Positions 34,239-46,497 of a DNA stretch of 64,000 nt are shown piece by piece (within the stretch, counting starts at the first letter, position 1; each line of letters starts with the position of its first letter). This DNA is from Tieghemiomyces parasiticus. Its lineage: Eukaryota > Kickxellomycota > Dimargaritomycetes > Dimargaritales > Dimargaritaceae. The notes under the pieces are model-generated. The model did no database searches. It saw only the letters and a list, made by a program, of their open reading frames with translations, and was not told the origin of the DNA. The translations under genes were made by a program, and so were the position numbers. The stretch covers positions 1 to 64,000 of the forward strand of contig JANBPT010000019.1 of the NCBI GenBank assembly GCA_027575765.1, given 5' to 3'.

Positions 34239-35366
34239 ATGCAGAGCCCCTTCCAGCGCCCCGTCGTGTCGACCACTGACTACCGCTTGCAGACCATGGC
34301 CCACCGCGGTCCGGTTCACCGCCATACCGCGTCCTACCCGACAACTTTTCCCCCCCACCCTTACATTTCCGGGCCAGCGTCCCCAATGAGTCCCGATGAT
34401 AGTCCTAGCCACCTGGCGACCCATCACCAATACACCCAGAGCCACGGCTCTCCAGGCTACTTCAATTCCCGATGTGGCTCCCCGGACGTTGGCGACCGCC
34501 CCAAATCGGGCCGCAGCCGCAACTGGAGTTACACCGAGAAGAAGGTGCTCCTGGGGCTCGTCCACGCCTACATGCCTCACGTGACCAATGACGACGCTGC
34601 GTGGAATACCATATCCCAGACCCTGCTTCAGCGGTGCGGCCAGGTCTGGGGCGTCCCGCAGATCAAGCAGCAGGTACGCGACCTCAAGAAGAAGTTCAAG
34701 CGGACCTGTACCGCCACGTCTTCCACGACCACCGTCACCTCTTTCGAGTTCCACGACATCATCCGGGCCATTTTTGACAAACAGGAAGATATGGAGCGTA
34801 GCCCCCTCTTTGGGGCCGGGAACAGCTCTTCGAGTGACCTGGCCGCCCCCGTTTCGTCCACATCTTCCTTGCCCACCGTGGCCACATTGTGTTCCGGCGA
34901 ACCCCTCGCCCTTCGGGCCATTGCCACCAACGTGCGTCAGACTCGTACGGCCTCGCTGAGCTACCTCCCCACCACCCCACGTGCCCAGCCATACCCGGTT
35001 TCTAACCGCCGCCGTACCGGCTCGGCTTCCCCGCTGGAACGCCCTAGCCACTTCATGCCTATCCCGCTCACGCAAACCAGCTCTGCACCTGTCATATCTT
35101 CCGCTATGCTGGTCACGCCTGGCGCCAGCCCGCGGGCCTCCTACACCATCATCCCTCCGATTAGCGCCGACAGGGCCGGACATACCGGTCCCCTCCCTGC
35201 TCTCAGCTTGGCCGCCGCCGCTGTTGCCGTTCCCATCGACCCAGCGTTCGCCCGTTTAGAGAACGAGCTAGGGGAACTTCGCATGGCCCAGCGCGATCTG
35301 GATCGCCGTATTGCGGAAACCACCGGCCGCCTTAACGAGCTGAAGCAGTCCACGTTGCACTTATGA
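34239..35366 (+). CDS. Myb/SANT-like (trihelix-type) DNA-binding protein
   Basis: A single-exon frame of 375 aa. Residues about 90-150 form a Myb/SANT-like three-helix unit. It starts NWSYTEKKVLLGLVHAY, then AAWNTISQTLLQRCG, and closes with IKQQVRDLKKKFKRTC, with tryptophans spaced as in trihelix/Myb-type domains. The middle is Ser/Thr/Pro-rich and probably disordered. The C-terminus (about 330-370) is a coiled coil (FARLENELGELRMAQRDL and onward) likely to dimerise. A role as a transcription regulator is inferred from this layout. The target is unknown. The start is the first ATG after the CT-rich leader. Confidence 0.75.
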   Translation: MQSPFQRPVVSTTDYRLQTMAHRGPVHRHTASYPTTFPPHPYISGPASPMSPDDSPSHLATHHQYTQSHGSPGYFNSRCGSPDVGDRPKSGRSRNWSYTEKKVLLGLVHAYMPHVTNDDAAWNTISQTLLQRCGQVWGVPQIKQQVRDLKKKFKRTCTATSSTTTVTSFEFHDIIRAIFDKQEDMERSPLFGAGNSSSSDLAAPVSSTSSLPTVATLCSGEPLALRAIATNVRQTRTASLSYLPTTPRAQPYPVSNRRRTGSASPLERPSHFMPIPLTQTSSAPVISSAMLVTPGASPRASYTIIPPISADRAGHTGPLPALSLAAAAVAVPIDPAFARLENELGELRMAQRDLDRRIAETTGRLNELKQSTLHL

Positions 35367-36441
35367 AACTACGGTTCCCACTCGTCCTCTCCCCTGTCCT
35401 TTACTTAAGTGTGTTCTTCTGACAGCTGGCTCCCCGTCCTTTTTCATAATCCTTTATGGGAGATCGGTACCTCTCAATCAGTTCGTGAAGGTTTGCTGAC
35501 CTTCCCCGTTTTGCTACTTTAAGCGACCAGTATTATCCAAGCTCCGTACTTGACACTTTCATTCCACACCTACTTCCCTCCTCCTCTCTCTTCATTCCTT
35601 CATTAGACACTGTAAGGTGCCCCGCCGCACTTTGGCTGCCCCCCCTCACTAGTCCCTCCCCGGTTGTCGTTCACTATCTGTCCCTGTAATTATAATGTCT
35701 ATACTGCTTGCTCCTTGTTTAACGTCCGTGCCATTTTTATTTCAAATCTCAAGTACACTCCTCGGGGGGGGGAGCTGTATTGGCCGGTACCGCGTGCTGG
35801 CACGTCTTGACCCTAGCGCACATCGCGCTTCAACCTCTCTGGCCTGTGGAAATGAAACATATACTTAAAGACCTAATGACTAATCACCAAAATACGAAAT
35901 TTTGGTAAGTACCAACCAATCATTCAGCGTACTATACAAACAGGAAGCCGGAACATGTTTCCCCATACTACATCATTGTACTAGAGAGGACCGGCCCCGT
36001 TCGGGAGTAAAACTTCGGTACCGTATTAGGTTTGGCGCAGGGAGGACAGGTCTTCTTCCCTTCCCTGGATTTGCTTGGTTACCTCGTCCAGTTAGTGGAA
36101 GGGTGGTGGATGTTCTGGAGCGCAATTCCCGATAGTAGAGGGGTGGGCCTGAGGTGGGTGATCATGAGCCCAATACTTTCTTTTAATTATGAAACGTAAG
36201 TTCCTTTATTAGGCGAACTAGAACGTAAAGCGAAGATGGGAAGCAGGCGTCATGAAAACAGTAGGCGTGAGCAAGATGACAATAGTGCACCTCGCAGTCG
36301 GACCCCATGGTTTCAAAAGGTAAACAGCTTGTGATCGAAACAAAAAAATGCAACTGAAAGGTTAGTTAGAGAAGCAGAGGCGCGAGTGAAGAAGAAAGAA
36401 GGAATTAAAAACCTCAACCTGGTGGAATAAGAAGCCTAGGG
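35367..36441. other. Convergent intergenic spacer
   Basis: About 1.1 kb between convergent genes. It has a G8 run near 35766, and no gene. Confidence 0.5.
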
Positions 36442-39400
36442 CTAGCCCTGCGCCGCTGACATAGTATCGGTTCCCGCTGTTTCCTCCGCCGCGGCTGCCG
36501 GAGCCAGTTGCTGATCATCGACCATGACGTAGGCTGAGGGCACCATGCCAGCGTGTTTGTCCTTGTCCTCTACGCGCCACCAGTTAGCATCGGAACGATC
36601 GAGCACGGTGACAGCCTCGTTGGCGGCGACGGTGAGCTCGTCCTCGTGCTGGGCGTTGTAAGTATAGATCATCTGGCCCGGGACAGCGGTGGTGGCGACA
36701 TCCGCCACATCGGACCCGGCCTCGTTGGCCACTTGAACGTACATGCTGGGGAAGTAGCCCTTCTTATTAGGGTCACGTTCATACCACCCGTGCCACCAAG
36801 CCTCCTCGCGGTGCGTGGTCGCCGGAATGAGGATTACCTCGCCCGTCACGAAGGCCAGGTCGTCAGCGTTGCTACCTTCAAAGTTGTAGATGGCCTTATA
36901 ACGCAGGGTTTCACCGTCGGCCACGGCTTGGGAAGACGCGGCGGCATTCCCACTCTCACGGTCGACCACTTCCCAGTCTTGGTCAAGACTCGGCGTGTCG
37001 GTGCTAGCGGCCGCTGGCGCGGCGGTTGAGGAATCGGTACGCTTGGCGAAGGGATTATGGCTAACCGGTGCCTCAGGTGCGTCACGGACGCTGAAGATAT
37101 CGTCGAACCCGCTGCTGGGCGTCGCCACGTCAGTTTCGGTTGGGGGATCCGCCGCCTCGGTGAACAGATCATGGGCCTCCTGGGTACCTGGGGCATCCGG
37201 TGCCGCCTCTGGAGTGCCCTGACTGACCAGCTGGGAGAATGGGTTACTGCCCTGGAAGGATGGGGTGATGGCGGTGGCGACAGCCGAAGTCGACGACAGG
37301 GATACCGGTACGGCTGGGGCTGGCGGGGGTGGAGGTGGTGAGCACTGCGTGGTCGTGGCCGCATGGGCGAGAGACGTCGGAACGGGCGGCGCGGGGGGCG
37401 GCGGAGGTGCTGCACCGGCCGCCGGGGGTTCCTCCCCGAAATCGTGAAGGCCGGTGCCACTAGTAGCGGGTTCATTGGCTTGAGTTCCCGAAACTGGAGT
37501 CGGCTCCGGCATCGCATCTCTTTCAGCAGCAGCAGTGCCACCTTCCAGGTTTTGAGCGTACGAAGGGAGGGGCGGGAGCGGGGCCGTATCAGGGTTCTCG
37601 TTCTCCTCCATGGCTTTGATCTTGTTGGTGATCATCTGGGCCAGTAGGGCGCTAAGTCCGCCCTCCAAAACCAGGGCCGCTGACTCGCTGTCGAGGGGGT
37701 TCTCGTTGAGGCTGGAGCGCATAACCTCGGGCGCCGGGTCCCAAAAGGCGGCATCAGCCTTCGGCTTGCGATCGGCGGCGGCAGCATCACTCTCGGCGGC
37801 AGTTGGTGCGGTATAAGGCGTATCCGTCGTCTGCGGCGCGGAGGAGCCGGGCATGGTCAGTTCCTCCTCGTCACTGCTGAAACCTGACGAGGACGACGAC
37901 TCATCCCAATCTTTCTCGAGGCTGTTGCCGTAGTTGGGCCGCCAGGACGGTCCGGGACCGGCCGGCGAGACTGGAGCTTCGGCGACGCTACCCTCGAGAG
38001 GCGTGTCGTACTGCGATTCTGAGCTGGCCACATTGAGCGCGTTGGTGACGTGGCCCGTGTCGCGGAAGGCCTGAGCAGCGGGCTCCTCCCGAGGCGTTGC
38101 GGGCGCAGTAAACACTGGCGGCTCGTAAGCAGGGCCGGAGGGTGAGGGGGCGTGCGGTGGGATAGGGGTCGGACTGGGGGCACGTGGTTTGGACACTGAT
38201 GGCGCATAGGCGGGCTGCATCGGAGCCGGGGGCGGGGTCTGCTCACGGGGAGGCGTGGGCACTCTCTGCGGTGGAGGCGAAGGCGGGCGGTACTGGCTGT
38301 GTGGCGATTCGTATGACGACCCAGCAGCGCGCGTGGGGGTGCCAGCAGAGAGGGTCGCGGCGGCCGACGACGCCTGTTGGTTGAAACGGGCGCGGATCTT
38401 TTGAATACGCTCCTGAACCTCGCGGTCCGCCGCCTCACGGATATGGCGTTCGCGATCCTCTTGAGCATCCGATGCTTTGAAATCGGGGCTGGGCACCCGC
38501 ACAGGTTCGGCCGTGCGCGGCGGCGGAGGGCTGAAGGGTGGGTGGTCGTTCTTGTCTGCTGTTGGAGTGGGCGCAGGACCCCAACGGCTTCGGGCTTCCG
38601 AACGGGGAACTGAATCGGCGCGGCTACCGTAACGGTCCGAGACGCCACCTGCCCCGGGACCGGGTGCAGACAGCGGGACGGCGGTGGTGGCACCTCGGGA
38701 TGGAGATGAGTAGTCAGCCTTGGTCTGGGCCGTGCCTGGAGTGGGTAGCGGGTGAGACTGGGCCAGTTCTTCAATCAGCTGACGCACCTCCTCAGAATGG
38801 ACACCCACGGCGGTGTCCCACTTCTCACGCTCGACCTGGGCGGCGCGGCAAGTGGTGATCATCTGGTCCAGGGCCTGGGTATCGGGCCAAGCCAAGGAGC
38901 TAGGGTCATCACGTTGCTCGCGTTCCTTGGCATTAAGGAAGTCGCGCCATTGACGCACGGCTGCCTCAATACGGGTAATCTCCCGCTCCACGTCAGCGCG
39001 GGCCTGCTCGGCGGCTCGGATGGCGTCGTCCAGATGGGGGGACCCGTTTGATGCGTTGGTGGCCGGGGACGAGGCGGAGGATAGTCGGCGACTTCCGCCG
39101 TAGCTGCGTCCAGTGATGCTCTGCATTCGCTCAGCCAGCATGGCGGCTGCGCGCTGGGCGATATCGTCCTGCGGGGAACCGGCCGGGTTGGACAGCGTGC
39201 CCGTCTCGCGGCGGCGTTGCAACTGCTTAGTCAGTTCGACAATCTGGCCAGCCAGGGTGCGGGCTTCGGAGAGTCGAGTCGGCAGCAGGTAGATCAGATC
39301 CTGCAGCTCGCGCTGCAGCTTCTTGCGCTCCCGAGCAGCGTCGAGTACCTCGCTCACAAGCCCGTCGCGGTGGGTGGCAATGGCCAGGCTGTCCCCCTGG

Positions 39401-41006
39401 GCGACGGTGGCGCGGTGGGCATCGCGGATTCGGGTTTTTAGCTCGCCAATCTGGTGTCCGGCCCGACCACCTACGGTACCGTTGGCTGCAGCCCTGCCCC
39501 GCTCCTGAAGGGCATCTAGGACGATGCGTTTCTCGCGGATCTGCTTGCGCAGGGCCTCCAGGTCGGTGGCGGTCAGGGCCTTGGCGGGGCTTTGGGCGTT
39601 GAAGCGGGACTTGTAACGGTTCTTGGATACGTAAAGGGGGGTCTCGTCTTCGTCCTTGAACCGACGCGAGCCGGAGGTCCCGCTGGCGTAGGAGGTGGAA
39701 TCAGACGGGGCTGCGGTCTTGGTAAACTCACTAGCGCCCATAGCCGAATAGGCACTGGCCAAGACAGGATCGGATTCTAGGAGGAAGGAGGAGGTCACGG
39801 GTTGCGGACCTGCCCCGGGAACAACTTTCTTTGTAACTACATCAGTTAAAATACTGTCCTTGAGGGCCGAGACGCTGTCGGACAAGTCGCGCGTTGATTT
39901 GGGTACCAGGGTGTCTGGTAGGCGGGTGGGTAGTTCCACGCCGTTCAGTTTCTGAAAAATGAGGTGCATGGCCACCGCGAACTCGTCCACATTGAGTTTA
40001 CCCTGATTGTGGATGTCGGCCAGCCCCCACACCCGCATCAGGTCCTTTTGGTTCAGGCCGGACTGCGAAAACACTTCTTTGGCCGTCTGACCCGACAGGA
40101 ACCCAGTGTGACTCTTATCCCACTGACGGAATATTTGCTGGTACTTTTGGCGCTCGGTATCGCTGATAATCCAGGTGGCGGTTGAGGTGGGGGTCTGGGC
40201 GGGGACCGGGCGGCGCGGCGTCGGAGCCGGTGGGGTCTGGTAGGATGCCATGACGCCGCCGTACCCGGCAGTGGGTGGCAACGGTCCGCCCTGGTACCCT
40301 TGGTTGGGCGTGGGCATGGGCATACCGCGCGCGTAGCCATCCGGGGTATTAGCGCTGGGGGGCTGTCCGTATCCGGGAGCAGTCGGGTAGGTATTAGGCG
40401 CTGGGGCACTGCCGCCGGCGCCGGCCGGCACCAGGGCGTTGTACGGTGTGGCTACGAAGGCCTGCTGAATGAATTGGGTTGCGCCTTGAATCTCTTGGCG
40501 CACCTCGTCAGGCAGGATTCCCGGGAGCGGTTTACCCGAGAGCTTTGTCTGAGTCAGGAACATGGCTAGTGCAAACTCCGGGAAGCTCAGCGAGCCTTGT
40601 TTGGTGAGGTCGGCGAGGTCCCAGATTTCCGCCAGGGCTGGCCCTGGAAGGCCGGACTGGGTCAGGACGTTGCGGACGGCATGGCCTGGTGATGGACAAA
40701 AGAAAAGAGGGGGGGGGTAAGAAAGGGGGGAAAGCCGGTTAGTTGTCGGTAGCAGGCAGGCAGCAAGGCCTGGGTATTGTCGCAGGCCACCCGCACGGAC
40801 ACCTTGACCGACCCCCCGTCAGGTGTCAATGCAGTCGAATTCCCTCGACCGTTTCTGCGGCAATGCCTCCCACCCACCCCGGGTCATTCGGAGTACTTAC
40901 CGCCGATACGGTCCTGCAGCGAAGAAGCGTTCTGCTTGTAAATAGTTTCGAACCGGGCCAGGTCGGTGGCCGGAATGAACGAGATGGTGAGGCTACCGGC
41001 CGACAT
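36442..41006 (-). CDS. PAN1: Pan1-like endocytic EH-domain scaffold with two C-terminal SH3 domains
   Basis: The model is complement(join(36442..40685, 40901..41006)), 1,449 aa. It links clathrin coats to actin at endocytic sites. EH1 spans about residues 8-100 (QSGLPGPALAEIWDLADLTK, FPEFALAMFL). EH2 spans about 205-300 (FSQSGLNQKDLMRVWGLAD, DEFAVAMHLI), and both match Pan1 EH domains best. A coiled-coil region follows (about 410-620, ALRKQIREKRIVLDALQERG onward), then long Pro-rich stretches, an acidic DWDESSSSSGFSSDEEE segment, and NPF motifs at about 1183 and 1245 that could bind EH domains. Two SH3 domains close the protein (YKAIYNFEGSNADDLAF at about 1299; MIYTYNAQHEDELTV at about 1376). 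Dikarya Pan1 proteins I know lack SH3 domains, while animal intersectin has EH-EH-CC-SH3. ATG 41006 is the first ATG in frame. Confidence 0.9.
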
Positions 41007-44000
41007 GGTGCAGATGGGACCAGTGTCGGTCCGGGTGGTCGCAAGGCTTTGGGTACCGGGATGAACGGTCACGCCGGCAATGTTGTCGGCAGGACTAGGG
41101 TCCGTCCGGAAAGCGTAGGGAAAGGACAAAGGCAGTTAGATATATCGAAATGCGCCAAGGAGAGGACTCGACGAGACGAGGTCTAGCACGGTACGTGGGG
41201 CTGCGAGGGTGGATGGGTCAGTAAGATGAGGATAGTCCAGGTGACGAGACCCACCTCCACCCATAGCCTAGGTCTCATCTGCCATCTATGTTAATCCGGA
41301 ACCCTACTCCCCCATTTTATGTGGGGGTGGGAATCTGGCGGGCCAACTGGCTTGGCGGGTAAGGACGAGCGGAGGGAGTGAGCTGCCCTTAGTTGTGCTG
41401 CCAGTGTATCCGGCCAGATGGTATTAAGCCCCAATAGCCCTAGAAAGTTTACATTACTAGCTCTAGTAGCGGATAGCCTGGCTATACAGCTGTATCTGTA
41501 CGATGGATACTAATTTGATGGGGTTGGAAGGAAGGCTTTTGGTCGAATTTAGCCAGTGGCCAGCTCAGTTTACTCCAAGCAACCAACTAACCACTTGGGG
41601 GCCTCTCGCAGCCGCTGGCCACCAGGCCCTGCCGGGTACCTTATAAGACGAAAGGCCCGGGAGCGTCTTCAGATAGGCCGAGTGAATTGAGCTGGCGCTA
41701 CGAATTGCCAGGGCAGAGGGGTTGCCACCGCACATCCATTGTCATCCCCTCCTCGCTTACCAAGCCACTCTACTGGACGCCAGGGCGGGTGACCCTGGCC
41801 ATAACAGTATACGATTGGAACTTGACGTCAGGATCCCCTGTGGTCAGTTAGGGGGAAGGGTGGATTCCGTCAGTCCCCCCCCCATCGGTGTCGCGGGCCC
41901 CCCAGGTGCTATTTAAGCTCTGAACCCCTGTTCGTTTGCAGTCCATGGCATGTACGTTCCATCGGTGTCTCTAACCTCATCGGGACTTCCGTAAAGTGGG
42001 GACCACATAAACAATCGGATAATTACATCAGCCACAATAAGATTCGCATACCATGTGGTATAGAACATGACTATCCGCGTTGGGCTGCCCATATGGCTCC
42101 GAATCCAGTGTATTGGTTCCTCAGAGGTGGTACGTGCGGGCGAAAGGTAAAAGGACGCGCAATCTGAACCGGGATCTGTTATATCGTGATCAACGTGGGG
42201 GCTGGTTCCGATGTCGCGACCAGGAAACGCCTTGTGAATCTGGTGAGAGCACGCTGCAGTGGACAAATAGGTCTGTGTGCAGCTATTGATGTACAGACTG
42301 GCTGTTTACATTCCAGTTTGTTGCGGGGGACACATAGAAAATCAACTTGAACCGGAAGAACGGCTATACCTCAAGGCGGCCATGATCTGCTTGTACAGCA
42401 GGATCATGGTTAGAATTGAGGAAGGCGGGTGATGGCCAGGGAACATTGGCTTGGATAGGGTATTTGAAATTCCGATGTAGGCAATAATGCCGGATTGTAC
42501 CATGCCTGTATAGCCCTGCTCCTTTCATCATTACAGAATATACTGGTAGATACGATTGATATTTCTTGGTTTAAACGTGGCCCACAGTATGATCACTGGG
42601 GTTCATTCTAGTTGCCATGAACGTTAACTTCTGCGTAATTAATTACAAACTCTCATTAAGGTTCACTTGGATAGGCGAAAGGCGGTTTGACCCGTTCCAT
42701 GTTAAGAGCGAGGACTTTTCCACCACAAGAAATCCCCCCTTGTCCCGCCTCTGGATGCCAGTCGCAAATATGGTGTACTTTAATGGAACCACTGAAGCGT
42801 GAGAGTCGTCGTAGTAGATTCTGTCCGGCCAGCAAATATCCTTCTGGTGGATGTCAATGTGTGGTAGGTACATTTTACTTGGGGAAATGAGAGTCTGTGA
42901 AGCGAGTTGCGAGTATTCCTATGTGGTTGATTGTCACTACCCCTACGGGAACCCTTTGGAATATGCTGGAGACTGACCAACCAACCCGCACCATGCTGCG
43001 GATAGAGGGAAGTGCCTCTGGGCGAGTGAGCGGCGTTCCTCAGCGCCAGTCACTTGGGGTGACCAATGCCATTAATATGGGGCTAGTCCACCATGGTACG
43101 CCAAGCTTTGCGTGATCGCATCCCTTACACTCCCGTGGCCTCTACTATCTGCCAGCATCCACTGACACCGTGGCAGAAGAGGGCCGTAAGATGGGGCGGG
43201 TTGATTTTCCCAAGGTGCACCAGTAGCAATGGCTAATCACGGTTACCAGGCTGGAGCAGATTGAGGGCGCAGCAGTATACCTCGTTCCTTACGCCAAGTG
43301 CTATAGGGCTGAGTGCTTGGCGCCCGCGACCATCGCGTATGGGCGGTTGCATCACACGGGGTGGGCGTAAATATTTCCCGGCCATTAGTAGTCCTTAATG
43401 GGAACCACCTATGTGGCGTCGCTACGGTCCAGGTACTGCTGCGGCCGGGCTGGAACTAGCCAATACCCTTGATTTGTACTCGGCGGTACCAATGCCCACA
43501 TTGCCCTTGGGCCCAGCACAGACGGGGAAGCGAAGGATCGAGCAACCGTAAAAGCCTCTCCACTCTTATCGACCAGTGGCTTCGGGGCTACACATGGCCT
43601 TTACAACCAATGTCTACGTGGTCCACGCTCCAGATGACGGGCACAGCATGCCGTCTGAACCGATTTTCGTCCCATGCCGCCGAAGGGTCCATACTACTAT
43701 CATCTATCTACCGGAAGACCTCAATGCAATGGCTCGTCAGGGATACGCTCGAACCAATCTGCTGGTACCTGATTGAAATATCCACGCACACTTAGGCGAT
43801 CAGACGCTTTTCATTTGATACCATCTCGTGTGACCCCAGAACAAGTTACCGGGCGCAACTAATGTGACTTGCTCCCATTTGTGCTCCACCAGCCTGTACG
43901 CCTTACTCTCGGGAGGGAAGCGCGGCTGTCCGTTCCTCGATTCAAGCTCGCCAACGGCGCCGTCTACGGACCTCTTGCCTCTAATATATAAGGTATCCCA

Positions 44001-44159
44001 TCTGCCGGGGGTTCCTTAGTTTATCAGCCATCTCTCCTATACACACCGCACAACTCTTTTTTTTACACCCCCATTTTATTTGTAACGATCCGGTATCGCT
44101 TTGCGCTCCTTAATCTTCTAATCCTCACGCCCGCTGGCACTACTTCTTTTTTTGTCACC
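41007..44159. other. Gene-poor spacer between PAN1 and the DPBB gene
   Basis: The first few hundred bases are the PAN1 promoter. The rest is lower in GC, with small open frames (for example 42897-43115 and 43469-43795, +) that give no recognisable domain. No RNA gene noticed. Confidence 0.5.
43985..43992 (+). promoter_or_regulatory. TATA box of the DPBB gene
   Basis: TATATAAG, 168 bp upstream of the ATG at 44160, in a CT-rich leader. A clear TATA box fits a strongly or conditionally expressed secreted-protein gene (inference). Confidence 0.6.
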
Positions 44160-44687
44160 ATGGTGTCGTTTACTAAGACCGCTATGTTCTTCGCCACCGC
44201 TGCCGCTGGTCTGGCCGCTGTCGAAGCTAACCCCGCCAACACCCGCGTTGTTTACGAAACCGTAACCAACTGGGTTACCACCACAGTCGCACCCACCGCC
44301 GCCGTCGACCGTGAGGCTGAATCTACACCTACCGCCGATTCCACCAACGCTGACTCCTCCGGTGGTAGTGGTGAGGAGTTTACCGGTGAGGGTACCTACT
44401 ATAGCCCCTCTGTAGGCCTAGGTGCCTGCGGCTTGCAAAACTCGGACAGCGACTTTGTCGCCGCCCTGAACGCCCCTCAGTTCGGTAGCCCGGCCAATCC
44501 TAATTCCAACCCCTTGTGTGGCAAGAAGGCTCTCGTCAAGGGCCCCAAGGGAAGCGTGACCGTCACTATTGTGGATAAGTGCCCCCCCTGCAAGAGCGGC
44601 GATTTGGACCTTAGCGTCGGCGCTTTCGACCAGATTGCCGATCAGGCCGAGGGCCGCGTTCCCATCAGCTGGAGTTGGGTCGAATAA
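44160..44687 (+). CDS. Secreted RlpA-like double-psi beta-barrel (expansin-related) protein
   Basis: A single-exon frame of 175 aa with a strong start context (CACCATGG). Signal peptide: about residues 1-23, ending in AAVEA|NP. A Ser/Thr-rich linker follows to about residue 75. A DPBB domain then starts GEGTYYSPSVGLGACG, continues with SDFVAALNAPQFG, NPLCGKKA, VTVTIVDKCPPCKSGDLDLS and ends VGAFDQIADQAEGRVPISWSWVE. Cys pairs and the DxCxxC/DLS signature fit the barwin/RlpA-like group common in fungi. It may act on or bind cell-wall glycans. No catalytic activity can be claimed. Confidence 0.9.
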   Translation: MVSFTKTAMFFATAAAGLAAVEANPANTRVVYETVTNWVTTTVAPTAAVDREAESTPTADSTNADSSGGSGEEFTGEGTYYSPSVGLGACGLQNSDSDFVAALNAPQFGSPANPNSNPLCGKKALVKGPKGSVTVTIVDKCPPCKSGDLDLSVGAFDQIADQAEGRVPISWSWVE

Positions 44688-46497
44688 ACGGCGGGGTCAA
44701 CACATCCACGTTTAATACCACCCCTGGGCCCATTCTGCTGATTTGTAAATAATTATATCCGCGCTACCGCTTAGTTTTCTTCATAAGAAATCAAAATTAA
44801 TCACTCTGCACAAAATAAACTACACCTTGTAAATGGATTGATCCTTTGGGGTAGAAGATGAAATTGAAACCATAAAGACGCATACTACGGTGCGCGAATG
44901 TACTATAGTAGTTAATCCTCTACAATTGGCCCCGTCATCCATGAGAAGAAAGGAGCTGTGGGGAGGAGGTCCCCTCAACGGTTAATAGGTTTAAGGCCTA
45001 TGCTATTAGGTGGAGGGGCCCTTTTGGCCCCAATACACATAAGGGACAAACCCTTCATCTAGTAGACAGACGACGGCTATCGGCCAAATTACCGTGCCTA
45101 TTATATAGTCCTTAAAGCAGAGAGGATTGTAAGCGGGTTATCCGACAGACTCCACGGCTGATGTGGTTGGGAGTAATTAAGTAACAGATATTACCTGGAA
45201 AGCACTGTTCGTGATATATAAGCCATCTGCCGCAGAAGGCGTTTGGTGAAATTGAGACAACGGTGTTTGGAAGCCAGTCAAGCAAAGGAGAAGGGCAATC
45301 GGAGAATAACTCCGGGGCCCAGAAGGAAGGGGAAGACAGGGGAAAGGTCTTACCGATCCACTAAGCGTTTGTAATGGTGAGGCGAGGCGGGGAAGACGCG
45401 CCAAATAGATTGGAATTATCAAGGGAGTAGGTAGGTCCATGTCGCGGTGCTCAGTGTTATTTTAGCCGACCACGCCTGACGAAGCACCGCGTGCCGAGCC
45501 CGAGCACTGATTGCTGAGCTACGCCAGTATTGAGCCTGCTTATTGCCACGATGAGACCAACTACGAACCCAGGTGATGATTCAGTCCATTCAATACTTAT
45601 CCGGGCCAACCTTTCTACTCCATGGCCTAATAACCCCTGAGTCCGGCGGGCGGGTAGCGGTCACCGCACTGCCAAGTATACCGGGGCTAAGGGTGAGAAA
45701 CAGGAAGAAGGGAAGGGTGGTTTAAATCCAGGAGGATACACTCCTTCCAGACGGGCTGTTCAGGAGCGGACTGGCTCGTAAACAAACAGGGGCTATAGAC
45801 AGTTCGGCCTCCTGATCGTAGCTCAACCCTTGATGCGCGTGCAGTATCGGCAAGTTATCTTACCCGTGTGCCGAGGTACTGTACCCGTAGCACTCCTAGG
45901 TTTATCGGCTACGCACCCTGATTCAGTGCGCGCGGGGACTTCGGCCACCCTTAGTACAGCAGCCCAGGTGGGTGGTTAGGCTAGCAGCATAGCTTGCCCG
46001 CGGTCAGTACCTCCTGAGTTGAAGGCGCCAGGGTACGCACCCATGAGGGGGGGCACACACGCTACGGACCAGGTGTTACCTCCCTGTTTATTCTCTAGTG
46101 CCAATAGCCACCACGTTGGTTCCGCGGGCAACGCTGGCGCTAGTTAAGAGTCTCGGCACCAACTCCCCTTTTACATATACCTCCGTGCGAAAAAGGGTTC
46201 CTGGCAGACATCAATATTCGACTCATGGCTAGACCTTGCACGGTATTTAAAGACAGCTCCACGGCACATTAATTCCATTATCCACCATTCTACTTCTGGC
46301 CTCTACATCCCACTGCTCACAATCGCTTTTCAAGCTCACTTGAAGTTTTATCGGCGCTATCCATAAAGGACACCCTATTTCGACCTTGAGACCTCTTTGT
46401 GTTGATCTGGCCGGCTCAGATAATCACAGGTTCCTCCTCCCAATTATTCGCTCCATTCCTCTAAGTTCCTCCCCCTCCCTTCAAAGGCTTGGTCACC
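44688..46497. other. Intergenic spacer before the LPMO gene
   Basis: 1.8 kb with no gene I can support. The last 250 bases are the LPMO promoter and leader. Confidence 0.5.
46244..46251 (+). promoter_or_regulatory. TATA-like box of the LPMO gene
   Basis: TATTTAAA, about 250 bp before the ATG at 46498, in a 5' flank that becomes CT-rich. Confidence 0.4.

Noticed and set aside
34083..35183. 366-aa minus-strand frame opposite the Myb/SANT-like gene
   Set aside because: Gly/Arg-rich antisense translation, and the plus strand has the Myb/SANT-like and coiled-coil signals.
43469..43795. Two overlapping plus frames with plausible amino-acid composition
   Set aside because: No recognisable motif, no splice sites linking to neighbours, and mixed third-position base use.
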